Below, piece after piece: positions 28,101 through 42,300 of a DNA stretch of 64,000 nt. The stretch is from Cheiracanthium punctorium (Eukaryota; Arthropoda; Arachnida; Araneae; Cheiracanthiidae): assembly GCA_038373885.1 (NCBI GenBank), contig JAWZYV010012350.1, positions 248,001 to 312,000 on the forward strand, written 5' to 3'. Every line of letters starts with the position of its first letter. Position 1 is the first letter of the stretch. The translations under genes were made by a program, and so were the position numbers. The notes beneath the pieces are model-generated. The model was not told where the DNA came from and made no database searches. It worked only from the letters and a program-made list of their open reading frames with translations.

Positions 28101-30353
28101 TTGATGAAATGTAGATGAGTTATAGGGGACCCATAGTACAGTAAAATGCGGAAGAACTGGCCGCTAACTCTCCCTTATTTTCGAGAAAATTCCATTTAAA
28201 CATTTGATGCACTCTTATATACCAATTATTTGGAAAATCGTTTGTGTAATCTGTGGCGGCATGGTTTCGCATTCGGCTAGAGATCAAGGGGTCTCTGGTT
28301 CGTGTCCGACGGAATCTGCTCTGCTTTTTAATTTTTTTTCCCTCCCTTCATAACAGTTTAAAATGACAAATGCATTAGAAAATTGACATGATTTATTGAA
28401 TAAAGACTATTCTACGAAATAAAATTGAATAACTGCAAATGAAAGCGACAGAAATGAGAAATATTATTTATCAATCACAATTTGAAAAGTTATTCGGTAC
28501 TTTTACAGATGTGTAATTGAATTAGGGGGATATTTGTCCTAAAACCTTGCAAAACAAATTGCTTGGACATCTGCTACAACATATGAAAGAAATATTTTGC
28601 ATCCACATCGTCTTTTCATTTCTGTTTGTGGGAAAAAAATTTCATTTACATTTAGAAATACCTGCCTTTCATCAGAAAATTTTGCTGCAAGCCATGCATG
28701 TTTTAAGATTTCAGAAAAGAATGTGTGAATGCGGTGATAGCGGAAAATACATGACTTAATGAATTTTATTGCATCTTCTCAGGCTATTAATTCCCGTTTA
28801 TTTTGCATAAAGTATGGAGAATTTTGTAAATTTGTATTTTTTTTTTTTTGGGTGGTGTGTGTGTGTGTGGGGGGGGGGGGGGTTGTAAAACTGACCCTTA
28901 CATGGTTGACAAAGGGATGTAGATTTAAGTGGGATTACTTTCAGGGGACAAGATGAATTACTTTCATCGTCATAAAAATATTTTGTCATAAATTTCTGAA
29001 TTTGTTTGACCTTTCCTAAAACTTCTCATTCCCTACGTATGGTTTCAAAATTTGGTCAAGGAATGAAGCATAGTGGTTACTTGTTGAAAGTGTCCCTGAC
29101 TTTGAACAAGTTGCATTCCCATTGGAATATTCTTTTATTAAATTCTCTATAGTTTTTTCAACTCGGAAGCCAAAAGCTCTGGTATTTTATTATTATGATT
29201 TTTTTCATTATCTACTACTCAAGAAGTTTGACGAATGTAAAACTACATGCATTCTGCATCAAATCATAAATATTTTAAACATATAAAGGTTTAACTTATC
29301 ATTTATACCGAATATGGAATTTCTAATTGTAATTACATGTGTGTAACATGTGTTAGCTGAATGGGAAACTTTAATCAATAATTGCATCATTCAAAATGAA
29401 GAAAGAAGCAAATCCATTTTTATCATTCTTCCCTGGTCCTAAAAGCATTAGTAAATTATTAAATACATACACAGCAAAGAACCTTATAACTCCAGTTTTA
29501 CAAAGTAAATCACAATATATTTTTTACATAATCATTTTAAACTGTTTTATGAATTTTTAAGGAAGGAAAAAAAATAAAAAAGCAGAGCAGATTCCGTTGG
29601 ATACGAACCAGAGACCTGTTGATCTCTAGCTGAATGTGAAACCACGGCACCACGGATTATGCAAACGATTCTCCAAATAATTGATGTATAAGAGTGCATC
29701 AAATGTTTAAATGGAATTTTCTCGAAAATAAGGCAGAGTTGGCGGCCAGTTCTTCCGCATTTTACTTACTATGGGTCCCCTTTAACTCATCCACATTTCA
29801 TCAAAATTGGTGATCCCAACGTCTGAGCCTCCCCTTGTAAGTAAATTAGAAATGAATTTTTATTAAAGTGCATTAATAAAGATTCCATACATAGTCCTAG
29901 TACTTGTGGTTATTATCATAATCTGACCAACTTGCCTCACAGGAAGTATAAAAGAAAGTAAGAAATGTGTGGATTTTTGCCTGAAGACATGAAATGAATT
30001 TCTAAGGAGTTGAGAAACCAAAAAAAATGTAACTTATGGAAGAATGTTAACGTAATGCAACTAGTAAAGTATTTGAAGTAAGTGAGATAGGTTGAAACTG
30101 ACAGAGATTGTGCTATCTTTGCAACATTTGTTGCCGTCATAAAGTAGCTCATAAAGTCTTAAACGACGATTCTCGACTCGAAATTTTTAATGCTTCCTTA
30201 AGACCTTCTTTTGTTGAATCCTTAAGAATTTGTGTAGCAAAATTAATCCCCAAGTTGTCACTGATGGCAGAAAGTTAAAATAAGTTTATATTGCATAAAA
30301 GTAATTAGTTAAAACAGTGTTTCCATGTACCTTTAATTTCTTACATCAAGCCA

Positions 30354-30389
<36 letters not shown>

Positions 30390-33300
30390 AGCCAAAATTG
30401 TACAATTTTCCATATTTATTGATTCTCTATTGCCATCTTATCTATTTTCCAAAATACTCATTGCTGCATTTGCCAAATAAATGCAGGTGGGGGGAAAGAT
30501 TAGTCACCCAGTTGCGATAAGAATACAGAAATTGGCAACTTTTAAAAGCTCTATTGATCATAAACAACTTTCAAATATAAATTTTATTTCCATGGACATT
30601 GTACAAAAATATGTTCACCTAAAACCATCATCATATTTATATGTGTACTCTGGAATGCTGTTTTATTGCCACATCTTACATTTCTGTGTGTGTATACCAT
30701 AAAATAACCCTCATCTCTCTCCTTTCTCTTCTGTGTGCTTATTTCTGTTTTCATTGTGCCATTCCATATAACAACTCTGATCCTTGCTCCTAGTGTGACA
30801 TAATCAGCTTCAGATGTTGTGCTGCACCCCCTTCTGAAAAAAAAAGACCGCAAACCAACTCGAGCCTCACAGGAAAGGAAAGAGATTAGGAACAGCACAA
30901 CATTGCAACATACTTTAAGGCTTGGTTATTTACAGTCAACTCCGGATATAGGGAACTTTTGGCTATAGTGAACACAAACCATTAGTCCTGATTTACAGTT
31001 TCTTTGTTCACCATGGGGACACTTCGGTTTTAGGGAATTTCGGATATAGTGGACAAAATTTGATGGTCCCCAGAGGTTCACTATAACCGGAGTTGACTGT
31101 ATTTCTTCATAACATTTGCCTCCATAAATATAACCATTGATTTGATGTATATTAATCAGTCACTGATTATTCGAAAATGAAAACCATAGGCTTCCTGAAT
31201 AGCTGCAAATGTTTTAAAACTATTTATGGGGGGAAAAGGTGGGGAATCCGAATTTTTCTTGTTAGTTGAATACCAGTTAACAGAGTTTACTGCTTTTTTT
31301 TTTTCAATCCTTGCAAATTAAAAACATATGTTTATTTTAAAATCATTTTCCTGGTACTTAATTTTAGCAGGGAAATATTGGTCAATTTCTTACTTTTACC
31401 AATTATCCACCGCCTCCCCAAATAATCCTAATTTTCTTTGAGGATTGAGGGGGAGGGGGATGTTTTTGCGGTATTTCATGATATATATATGTATGTACTA
31501 TAAAACAGTGTCACTAAAACAGATTATAAAAAATTATTTATTTACAAAATAGAATATATGTTACAAACAATAACACAGTTAAAAATATGTGTATATATAT
31601 TCAATGAGAGCTGAGCCTGTGTTTGTATGGGTCTTGTTGTAAGCAGCTCTTTAAAAAATCTGCTGAGCTGTTTTTCATGCTATGAAATAAGTTTCACACT
31701 TCATAGAGTATAGCTCAGTGAAAGTGAACAGGACAGCACATGAAAAATTGAAAATGTCATATTGCTGATACAACACTTTGTACTACTAATAATTTTTCAA
31801 AAAGTCTAGTGGCACACAGGTTGAGAAACATGTACTAGAAGATCAAGCCCATTATTGAAGCAATTACAACGGGTGCTAGAAAAATCATTTGGCAAAAGTA
31901 TGTCTACACTATATTTAATCTTTGCTCACTTAAAATAAATAACTTCATATTCAGATTTAGTTATGTTATAAAAATTGAATTCCATTTTCTTCTAAAAATG
32001 TACTAAAACTTTTCGCATCTGAAAGATTTCGTTTTGCTGGGAATATCCTCTCTTATATCAATGTATCATGCAGAAGAAATCATTTTATTTTGTTGTAATT
32101 CTCTATCATACCTTTATCCTAACTCAAAGATTTACTATTTAAATTTTAACCAACTATCATTTTCATATTTCACACTTAGAAAATAAATGCTTAGTTTTAG
32201 AAAGTGTTGTGACCGCAATATACCAACCAGGTTCTCGGCTTACGTGCAAAAACATTTAGGCTAAATGAAAAAAAAGGATTGAAACCTGAAAGAGAACTGC
32301 TGAAATAAAATTCACACGAAGTGAGATAAATGAAGAGGAGCCATTTTTACAAATAACAAATCACATTTATTAGGTTAACCTTTAATTCTTTTACATTTGA
32401 AAACTTAAATCTAGATAATATCGTGAAAGAACATGAAACACTATAACTTTAAAATTCCTCATTTTCCCTTACCCCGAGCTGACCTTTTTCTAAAAAATTT
32501 ACCTAACACTTGTGCACAAAAAAAAGAAATTAAAAAAAGAAAGAGAGAAAGATAGAAACTTATCTTTGATTGAAGAGAGGGGGCCCCCATCGAGATCTTT
32601 TTCATCAGGTCGTCATCCTCACGAATTCCAGCAACCGACACTCATTTCTTGAGCGCGCCATTTCTTTTTCTTTAGTAAGGAATCTAGCGGGGCACAAACT
32701 TCCGTCGATGATGCCAACAGCCAAGAATCTGTCACAACCCACGCTTCCTCCGGCTTAAGTCACCTTTTTACTTCTTTTGCTGGCGCTTTCCGCTCGTAAA
32801 GTAGTTCGGTCGAAGATACAATTATTATTACTGAAAACTTGTAGATTTATTATCGATGAGCGTTGAAACTTAATTTTTGACGAAGATAAAAAAGGTGTAA
32901 GTTGTTCTTATCGTTGTAACTATTGTAGAAATTCGATTTTCGATTTAAAAATTTGAAAATGCTTGGATGCCGATCTCCATATCCTTGCACCGTTGTTGTT
33001 TTCTTCTTTGCTATATTGAATCGAAGTATCTGTATCGATGCACGTAGTCATTGCATGTTATTAAAAATTAGAAAGAAGGTTAGAGAAATCCAGAAAAGAT
33101 AATTATAGTGAAGGAAAAAAAAACTTAACTGTAATTACAACCACTTAATTTTTTTAAGGAAAATTACCAATTTCAAAACAAACATTTTTATGAAACTCTT
33201 ATTGTCAGCTCTAAAAATTTATTACCAGCCCTCTGAATGATGTCAGCTCTCACAAAACGTATTTTCATAAATTTAAAATTTAAAAGAAAATTGTTGTACA

Positions 33301-36300
33301 ATTTATTTTAATTACTTGAACACATATGTATAGTTACCTTACACAAAGATGGCAACACGATCGCCAGAATAACGATCTTTTAGATGTTTGGCGCCAAAAT
33401 ATAGAACAAGTAAACAAATAAATAAAAATGAGTCAGCCATGATTCATCAATAGTAATTCAACATATACCTTAATAAATTTTAAACACTTCATTATTATTT
33501 TACTTCCTTTATGAATACTGGTATATGGTGACAAAACAAAACCATCTTAATAAACAAATTGTTTAGAAATTTTAATTTTACTTGATTTAAAATTCACTAA
33601 TTAAGGTTAGGATTATTAATTAAACTTTACTTAAAATTGAAATCATAACAATTTGTGAAAAAAGGTTAAACTGGATAATCTAGAAAAACTATTTTAAAGA
33701 ATTGAAATTGCAATTTTCCCTTCAAAGCCTGATAACCGTGACTTAAGTATGACATATTTGTCACTTGCAACACTCTCAGAAATACAACGATACAGAGTCA
33801 GTGAATTGATGAGTCGGGGATTTGCATAACTGTATAATAGGATGACCACTTCTAATGGTAAATGTACTGGAATAAGTGATTTGGCTGAAGTGTTTGAGAA
33901 TAAGGGTTAAGATATTTGTCTACTCTGATAGCGTTATATTTTTGTTAGTTTTTATCACAAGATATATGTATGAAGAAGTATTCACTGATCATGCACTACC
34001 ATTGTAAACTACTTCATGGCATGAAATGCTGACAGTTTAAGAAGTTTTTAAATATTTCCTAACCTTTCCGAAATAATCCAAGAAACATTATTCTTTGGAC
34101 TTCGTAAATTTGCGTGCATTCATCTTATGAATATACTTCAGTTTGATTTGTTAAATAATAAAAAGTTATGGAGCAAGTTCTTAAATTCTTGATTTTTGTT
34201 TCTTAAAAATATAAATAATTATGTAAAGAATTTTTAAGAAATTGAAAATAGAATTTCTTAAAAATTCTTAAAAATATAAAATAATTATAATACATTTCTT
34301 TGCAGAATTTTTGTGTGCAGAAGCAAGCCTCGGTTTATGCTTTTACAGCATGTTTTTAGTGCATACAGATCACCAAACAATATCTGTTTACTCATAATTT
34401 TACTTCAAAGGAAATAAGAGTGAAATTTCTTAACTGTGTTATTGTTTTTAAAATATACAGATTGTCTTTCATCTTAAATTTTGTGTATGGGGTGTTTTCA
34501 ATTATTACTTTTGTAATTTATGTAGCGTACAAATGGTAAAACTGGAAAAATAATGTATTTAGTCAATAGACAGTATAATTATAAAAAATGCTTTGCCACA
34601 TACATGTGTTTATTTATTTTTTCCTCCAATCATGTGTCCCGCTCCTTTCCAAATAAGTGTCATAGCCATTTTTATTAGTGATTCTTTAGTTTATCAATCT
34701 TAAAGTGTGTGGTGGTTTTACATATTATTAGAAGTAAGTCAGTTAGAAAAGAGATTTGATGAGATTCTGTCCAGATTGCATAAAGAGACTAGACTGCAAT
34801 CATGAGCAGATGTGCTAGAAAAAAATAAGCATTGACTCAACATTCATAAAATCAAAGGCTTTTACTTTGTATTTATTTAAATACATTTTCAATTTAACAG
34901 TATTTTTTATGTTAAATTTATAATATATGTATCATAACAAAGTTTTTTGATGGAGTCAGTTTAATTAACTAAAGTCTATATTTTCTCTGTATGTGTGTGT
35001 TTTAGTGTTAGTTGCAAAATTCATTGTTCGTTTAATTCCTAAGGAGTGAGGTGAATCACTATCTGTGTGTCAATGTGTTAGTCATTAGTAAAGTTGATTT
35101 TTGTTTATAACAATGATTTTGTTGTATTAAGAATTATTTCACCTTTTATTAATTAATGCTTCTCTTTGGATTTATTGGTATTTGTGTATTAAGTATTTTG
35201 ATGTTCTTAAATCTTGATGTAATTTTTAAAAAAATATTAGAAATTTTTAGGCAGTTAAAAATTACAAGTTTATTAAATTAAATTTTCCACGTCTTAGGTT
35301 TTGTTTTGAAAGTATTCATTTCATATTAATGTTTGAATGAAACTATTGACTTTATTTCAGTTTGGACATACTTTTCCCATTAATATAATAAAGGGGAAGT
35401 AATACTTAATAACCTGTTTTGAATATTTTGTGTACTCATTGTTTCGTTATCAACAAGGACGTATTTAAGAGGGATGTTAAGGGGGTCCAAACGCCCCCCC
35501 CCCCCAAATTTTCATTTTTGTTACTAAAATGATAATGGTATAGTCTTTTTGTGAAAAATTCAGCCTTTTTTACTGTTTGGATACCCCCCCCCCCCCAAAT
35601 TGTTTTCCTGGATGTGTGCCTGGTTATCAATAGAAAATCTGAGTAAATAGTACATTTATAAAGGAATTTTGAAGTTTTATGGGGTGGGGAGGAATCAACT
35701 ACAAAAATATTGTTTTGGATTTTTGAAGGAAAGGTACACCGTGACTAACTTGTAAAAGTATTTCATTTAGCATTTGATATGAAAATCCCCCAACCTCCCT
35801 TTACTTTATTTTAACATAATAAATATGCATTTTGATTGAGCATGGTAAGTGTTTTATATAATAGAAATAATACTTACATAATTGCATTGAAATAAAGTTG
35901 AATATTAAGATAATTTAATTTTAGCCTCACTACATATACTGTAATGATGCTAACTTGTATACTTTTTCAGAATATTTTGCATTGAAATGTTTGTTAATTC
36001 TTAATGTAATTGATCCTGGAAAAGCATGTGGTCCTCTATTTTGAATAGACTGAGGAAGCAAGATTTATTTACATGTGAATAATTATGTTGGGCATGTCTA
36101 AGGTTACCAGGTACCGGATCACTCAGGAAATTTTTCTTAGTTATGTTTTGCACAAAGTAAACATATTTTATAATTGCACCATGAAGCATATTTTTATCAT
36201 CATACTTAAAATAAATTATTTTATTTCAGGTGCTCATGCTCGCTCTGCCAGAGTTTTACTGTTTATGGCTCTTCCTGGACATTTGTGTTTTGCTTATATG

Positions 36301-39300
36301 ATTAGACTATTGAATGCTGGTAACACTACATTGACGGTGGTATTCCTAGTAGTGTACTTGACTGCTGCCTTGATTCAGGTAAGTTCTGTCAGATTCAACT
36401 TTTAAAAAAGGTATTTTGTTGATTTTAAAAAATATTAAATACTATTATACAATTTGGTCTTTTATAAAATTTGATCTTACGTACTAATGTAGTACTTTTT
36501 CCGTCGTTAAAATTTTTTTTGTTCATGAGTGAAGGATCTTAACAATGGGAGGAGACCTTACTTATCCTTAACTTTCCAACAAAGTTGAGAAGTAATAAGA
36601 ACACTCAAAAAACTTTTCTTTAAAGTTAAAATTAAGAACTTTGTTAATAAACAAAAACAAAAAATGTCACAGTATGTTCATTTTAGGTGGTACAAAAGAT
36701 ACACCTTCTCATCTGCAAAAAGCTCCACCATCCACACTAGATCAAATGTTCTCACTGGTCACCACTAAGGATAGATTAAAAGGGGCAGCAGAGGGGGGGT
36801 GACTGCTGCCCCCACCACCTGATAAAAAAAATTAAATTGAAAATGTAAAAGATTCCATCCATTTTATACCTATAAAATGGTCCAACTAACTGCCCCTACC
36901 CACAAAATTGCATTAATCTGCCACTGGTCAAAACACAGGTTCTTACTTTTCTGCCTGTGTGGATAAGGTTTCTTCAGTTGATGTAAAGCTCCTAAAAAAA
37001 AAAAAAAAGTTTATGATCAAGTACTCCTGAATGGGAATTTGCTCTTAACTTCTGGATGCAAAACCCCTCATAGATCGATACTGTTCCATATTTGTTGCAA
37101 TTATGTTTAATCTTCACTTTTTAAAAAATGGTATTGGAGTGAAGGGATAGCTAGAAAATAACAAAAAAGCTTTAAGATAAGTAGTAAAGTATATGAAACT
37201 AAAATAGTATAAATCAAAGAAAATATAGTATTCTGAGAAAACTTGAGAAGTCAAAAGTCTTTGAATTGGTATTTTTAGTGCTGACCGAAGGCAATTAAAA
37301 ACTATTAGTTCCTAAAAAATGCATTCGATGTGTGTATTTATCAGAGGCAAATTTACTAGTTACACTTAGCTCATAACTCTAGAAAGACTGTCATTTTCTT
37401 TCTTCCATTTTTCATTCAGAGCTGTATCCACTTGTAGGCATCAGAAAATTCATGTGTCTTTTCATACTTTTACCAAAAATGTACATACATTACGTTAAAA
37501 CACAGTAAGCTGAAGTTAACTCTTTCAGCAGCTTTAAATAATACACTAAGTTCATTCTTTCAATTTGATAAAATATTTTATAAACTGGATAAGGGGCTTT
37601 GAGGGTGTCCCCCATTTTTGTAACTACAGCCAAGTGTAAGGTTTGTCTAATAGAAGAGAAAAAAAAAACTAAATATAACTTCATAATTAAGCTTTGGTTA
37701 CAATATGTCAACAACATTTTGCTGTTCCAGAAATCAATAGCCCTGACTTCCTACTTAATAAAATAAACCTTTTGACGATAATATAAAATTTACTGTAGAA
37801 AAAAAATAACAATACTAGAAAATTACTTACCTCTTACAAAATAGCTGCAATTATATCTTATTTTCAACAAGCTTCAAATAGATATTCCAATAGCCAATTA
37901 CTCGAAAAAGAAATTTGTGGAACTCTAAAAAGAAATTCGAAAAAGAAATTTGAGCAGTGTTGCAATTCAGGTTACCCCTGCTGCATTATCAAGAAAACTT
38001 TAAAACGCACATAAAGAAACAAAACAATATTGAAGATGGGCAAAAGCAAAATTATCATTTTACCTGTGCTATTCCATACAGCCGAAATATCACAAATAAA
38101 ATAGTTAATGTTGCCTCAAATAAAGGCCTTAAAATCCCAGTAAAACACAACATTTTTTAACGTGTCCATTCCAAAAAAAGGCTTAAGACCATTAAGCAAC
38201 TCCTGGAATTAAAAAAATGAAAATAATGTGTAAAGAAACCCAAGAAAGTGGCAGCTACATAGGTCTGACCAGAATTAGAGAAAAGAAACATGAACATATT
38301 AATAAAATTAAAATTAACTTAGCACTGCACTTTCCTGCTTAGCACGGAATTCCAAAATAGAGATCAACTTTAAAAAATCTAAAAACTTGCAAATTATAAC
38401 AATAGAACATTTTTCCCTCCTGTGAATCATTAGCAGGGATCGATGCAGGGGAAATATGGGTCCATTTTACAGCCCCTTCACAAAATTCAATCAAACGGAC
38501 CCTTCACAAAAACACAGTTGCTTAAAACAACCCTTCTTTGGCATTTCTCTGTATACTTTAATTTGCTTTGTAAATTATTTTAAGAAAAAAGTGACTTTTA
38601 CAAAAATTGGTGTGAAAATTCACAAAAATGGGACCCTGGAAAAAATTCCGGATTGACCCGTGATTAGAGATACTAATGACAGGATCTTCAACGGCTCTTC
38701 TAATGGCATCTTCAACGACATGTCACACGCATCCTTCGATGATGCTTAGAATGCCCTGCTCATTGAAAGAAGTAGGAGGACAACTTTGACTGATTATGGC
38801 CATGGTTTGGCCGTTTTTAATGTGCTTTAAACATAATCTTTAAGGACCGTACTTTTTCATTTTTAATGCGCATACATGTGAACAAATTTACTTTTTATAA
38901 AACAGTTGAGCACATTACATTTACTTTGAATTCAGTTTGTCATGTTACTTTCATATTATGCCTATTTCCTAATTAAATACCAGCATTAGTCTATACTTTC
39001 ATTACAAAATTGCTAATTACTCAAAATTCTTTTTTTCTTTACTAAGCATTTTGTTTCTAAAACTTTATTTCTCTTCCTGAGGTTTTATCTCAAAATCCAA
39101 AAGTTGTCATGTTTTATTATTCACCTTTTCTCTCTAGTATATATTGCACCTGCAGCTTTTTTTTTTTTTTTTTCCTTTCTTTCTTCTTGAAACCACATAT
39201 ATCATGATGTTCAAGAAGCTTTTTAAAGAGCAAGAAGCTACGCACTTGCTCTTTAAAAAAAGTTGAGTTATTTTCAAAAAATAGCTACTAGAAAAATTGA

Positions 39301-42300
39301 GCTGCGAGCTGGCAGGACTCCCTTTTGGGATATTCTAGCCTGTCAGAAAAGCTAGGCTTCATTTTTCTTATTGATCAATAATGCAATTAATGATGCCTTA
39401 CAATATGTTTATTTTTAAACTTGTGTGCAAAATGCATTGGATTTCAAGTTTTTATGAATATTAAAAAAAAAAAAAAAGTTCGCAAAGTTTTTGTCTTGTA
39501 TGTTTTAATAGCCTGCTCCAAAAGAATATGTATTTACCACAAGAATTTCATCAGGATATTGCTCTATGTAAGAAATAACCGCTGCTGTTTCGTTAGCTTC
39601 ATTTTTCTGCAAAATTGAGTTCATGTCTTAGTGATTATGTTGCGTAGTGTTGCAGATATTCTTAGTGGTGTTTCCTCTGAAATTGCTATACTTAAATTTT
39701 TCTGCTGTCAGTGCATTCCTTCGGTAATTTAAAAATTCTACAAGTGAGTACGTATTTCTCATCTGCATCTACGCTATGTTCATGGCCTGTAAATTTTACG
39801 TCTTGATATAAATGGTGCCATGACCAGGATATTTATATCGATGTAAAATAACACAGAAAAATTGAACTATAACAGTTTTGGAGAAAACACCATTAAGAAT
39901 ATGTGTGACATTACACAACATAATCACTGAGAAATGCACTTAATTTTGCAGGAAAATAAAGCCAGTGAAACAGTAGTGGCTAATTTTTACGTAGAGCAAT
40001 ATCCCAGTGAAATTCTTGTGCTAAATACGTATTCTTTTGTAGCAGCATATTAAGACAAAAAGAGCAGACACTTTGTGAACTTGTGCTAGTTTATTTTCAT
40101 TTACCAAAAACTTAAAATCCAATACATTTTGAACAGAAGAATAAATAAAAAACTCGGCTGTTCGAGCCTCGTCAGAGGGAGATCCCCCTGAACCCCCCTA
40201 ATTTTTTAGTTTCATTATTGCCATATTAAAACGATATTAGTTAACTTTGTCATTTTATCGCTCATCTGTTCGCGTATTCCGCCTGGTAACCGTATGTTGA
40301 AAGTTTTATGAGTGTAACCTATTTATAGAAAAATACATGTGAAGCATATTCTACAGCTTACAAAATAGTGTAACAATAGATTAAAGCTGTTGTGAACTAA
40401 CAGTATTTAAATATATGTAAAATTATTACGCATACTTTTATGTCGCTTTGTATGGACACATTTTTGGGACACATTTTTCCATAAAGGGTGTTGAGAGATA
40501 AAATGACAGTCATTAAAAATACATGTGAAGCATATTCTACAGCTTATGAAATATTGTAACAATAGATTAAAGCTATTGTGAACTAATAGTATTTAAATAC
40601 ATGTAAAATTATGTCGCATTTTTAGGACACATTTTTCAATAAAGGGTGTTGAGATAAAATGACAGTCATTAAAAAAAACTTATTGTAAAGCATCATTAAT
40701 TACATTATTGATCAATAAGAAAAATGAAGCATAGCTTATCTGACACGAACCAGGCTAGAATACCCCCTAAAGGGAGTCTTGCCAGCTTGCATCTCACAAT
40801 TTTTCCAACAGTTACTTTTGAAATTAACTGTCAACTCTCTTTTAAAGAGTAAATGCAAAACTTTAAAGAGCTGTGCAAAGAGAGAACTCAAAGCTGCCCA
40901 AACATTCTATAATGGAAATTACATTATAACACATGTGGTTTCAAGAAGAAAGAAAAAGAAAAAAAAAAAAAAAAAGCTTCAGGTCCATTATACTAGAGGG
41001 AGAAAAAGTTGATTAATAAAACATATGACAACTTTTGGATTTTGAGAATTTTAGGAACAAAATGCTTAGTAAAGAATTGAGTAATCATCAATTTTGTAAT
41101 GAAAGAAATAAGGAATACTAGTTTTGGTACTTTTCCGTTGAACACCACTACGTGTTTTTTTTGTTGTTGTTGCCAAATACTTAAGGGAATTTTTTCCCTC
41201 AAGTTTTTTTCAGGCTAAAAGCATTTCGTGGCACGCTTGTCAGGCTAAAAGCATTTCGCGGCACCCTTATCAGGCTAAAAACATTTCACAGCACCCTTTT
41301 CAGGCTAAAAACTTTCGCGGCAGATTTCCTTTAAAGCAGTATGAATGAGGGTTAGAATGAAGCAGTTTGGATGCATTTTAAGTTATTTTTTTTGTTTGTT
41401 TATAGGGCTAACTATCAAGAAAGTACTCTCTTGGGAAAGGGATATAGAATTTTGACAATACCCCCATTTCAGGGTGCTCCTATAAAAGAGAGGCTACAGG
41501 ACAGTCTTGAACTTGACTGAAATATTTTTGTTTGAGCCCACTTAGCGATCGGCTTGGCTCACTTTCTTGGGGATACCAGTTCAGAGGAAATTATTTGATT
41601 ATACTCCACCGAAACACTTTTCTTAATTATCTCCACGGCACCCCTGACATAGGCTTGTGGCACCCAGTTTGGGAACCTCTGCTATAGACAGATGGTCTCT
41701 TTACCAAGGTGGTCACTATAGCAAGTTCAATTTTATATAAACCTGCAGTTCCCAACCTTTTAATACTGTGCCACCCCAGCGAAAGATATTTCACAGTGTG
41801 CCCCCTCGCATTCCTCAATATATGGACAGTTTTTTATCCTTCAAGAATGAACATTTACACAATGACAAAGTAATATTATTAGTAAAGTTTGAATGAACAC
41901 TTTAAACAAAAATAGATATGTTTTGCACTAAAAATAAATGATTTTTTAAAACATGCATTATCACTTGCTGTTTGCTTGTTTTTTCTTGCCTCCCCCCCCC
42001 CTGCAAATGCTCTGTGCTCCACCAGTTGGAAACCACTGATATAAACTGTTATATAAATGTCAACCTCTTAAATACTTCCAATCCTTTGCTGCCCTTAATA
42101 CTCTAAAGCACTCAAACTAAAAATATCCCTTTCTTGCCTAAATTCTCCAAAACTTCTAATGTTGACCAAAAGACTATTTACATCTCCATATGGCACGATG
42201 GGGAGTCTTCTACATACCCAGTGAGCAAAAACATTTGCAAATAGTGTCATACATGCATTTAGACAGACAAAGGATGTTTATATTTCAAGCACTTAGAGAT

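Larger units (their letters stand above)
28067..29837. mobile_element. Long-inverted-repeat element with tRNA-like modules in both arms
   Basis: The arms, about 28067-28370 and 29533-29837 (~300 bp each), are inverted copies that begin CAAGGGGAGGCTCAGACG. TAA flanks both sides (just before CAAGGGG and just after CCCCTTG), which would fit a 3-bp TWA duplication of PIF/Harbinger type; no other diagnostic was found. Each arm carries a tRNA-like stretch. The interior (28371-29532) has no recognisable transposase, a (GT)n/(G)n run at 28856-28882 and a 70-codon ORF (28547-28759) of unknown nature. Class unresolved. Confidence 0.75.
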
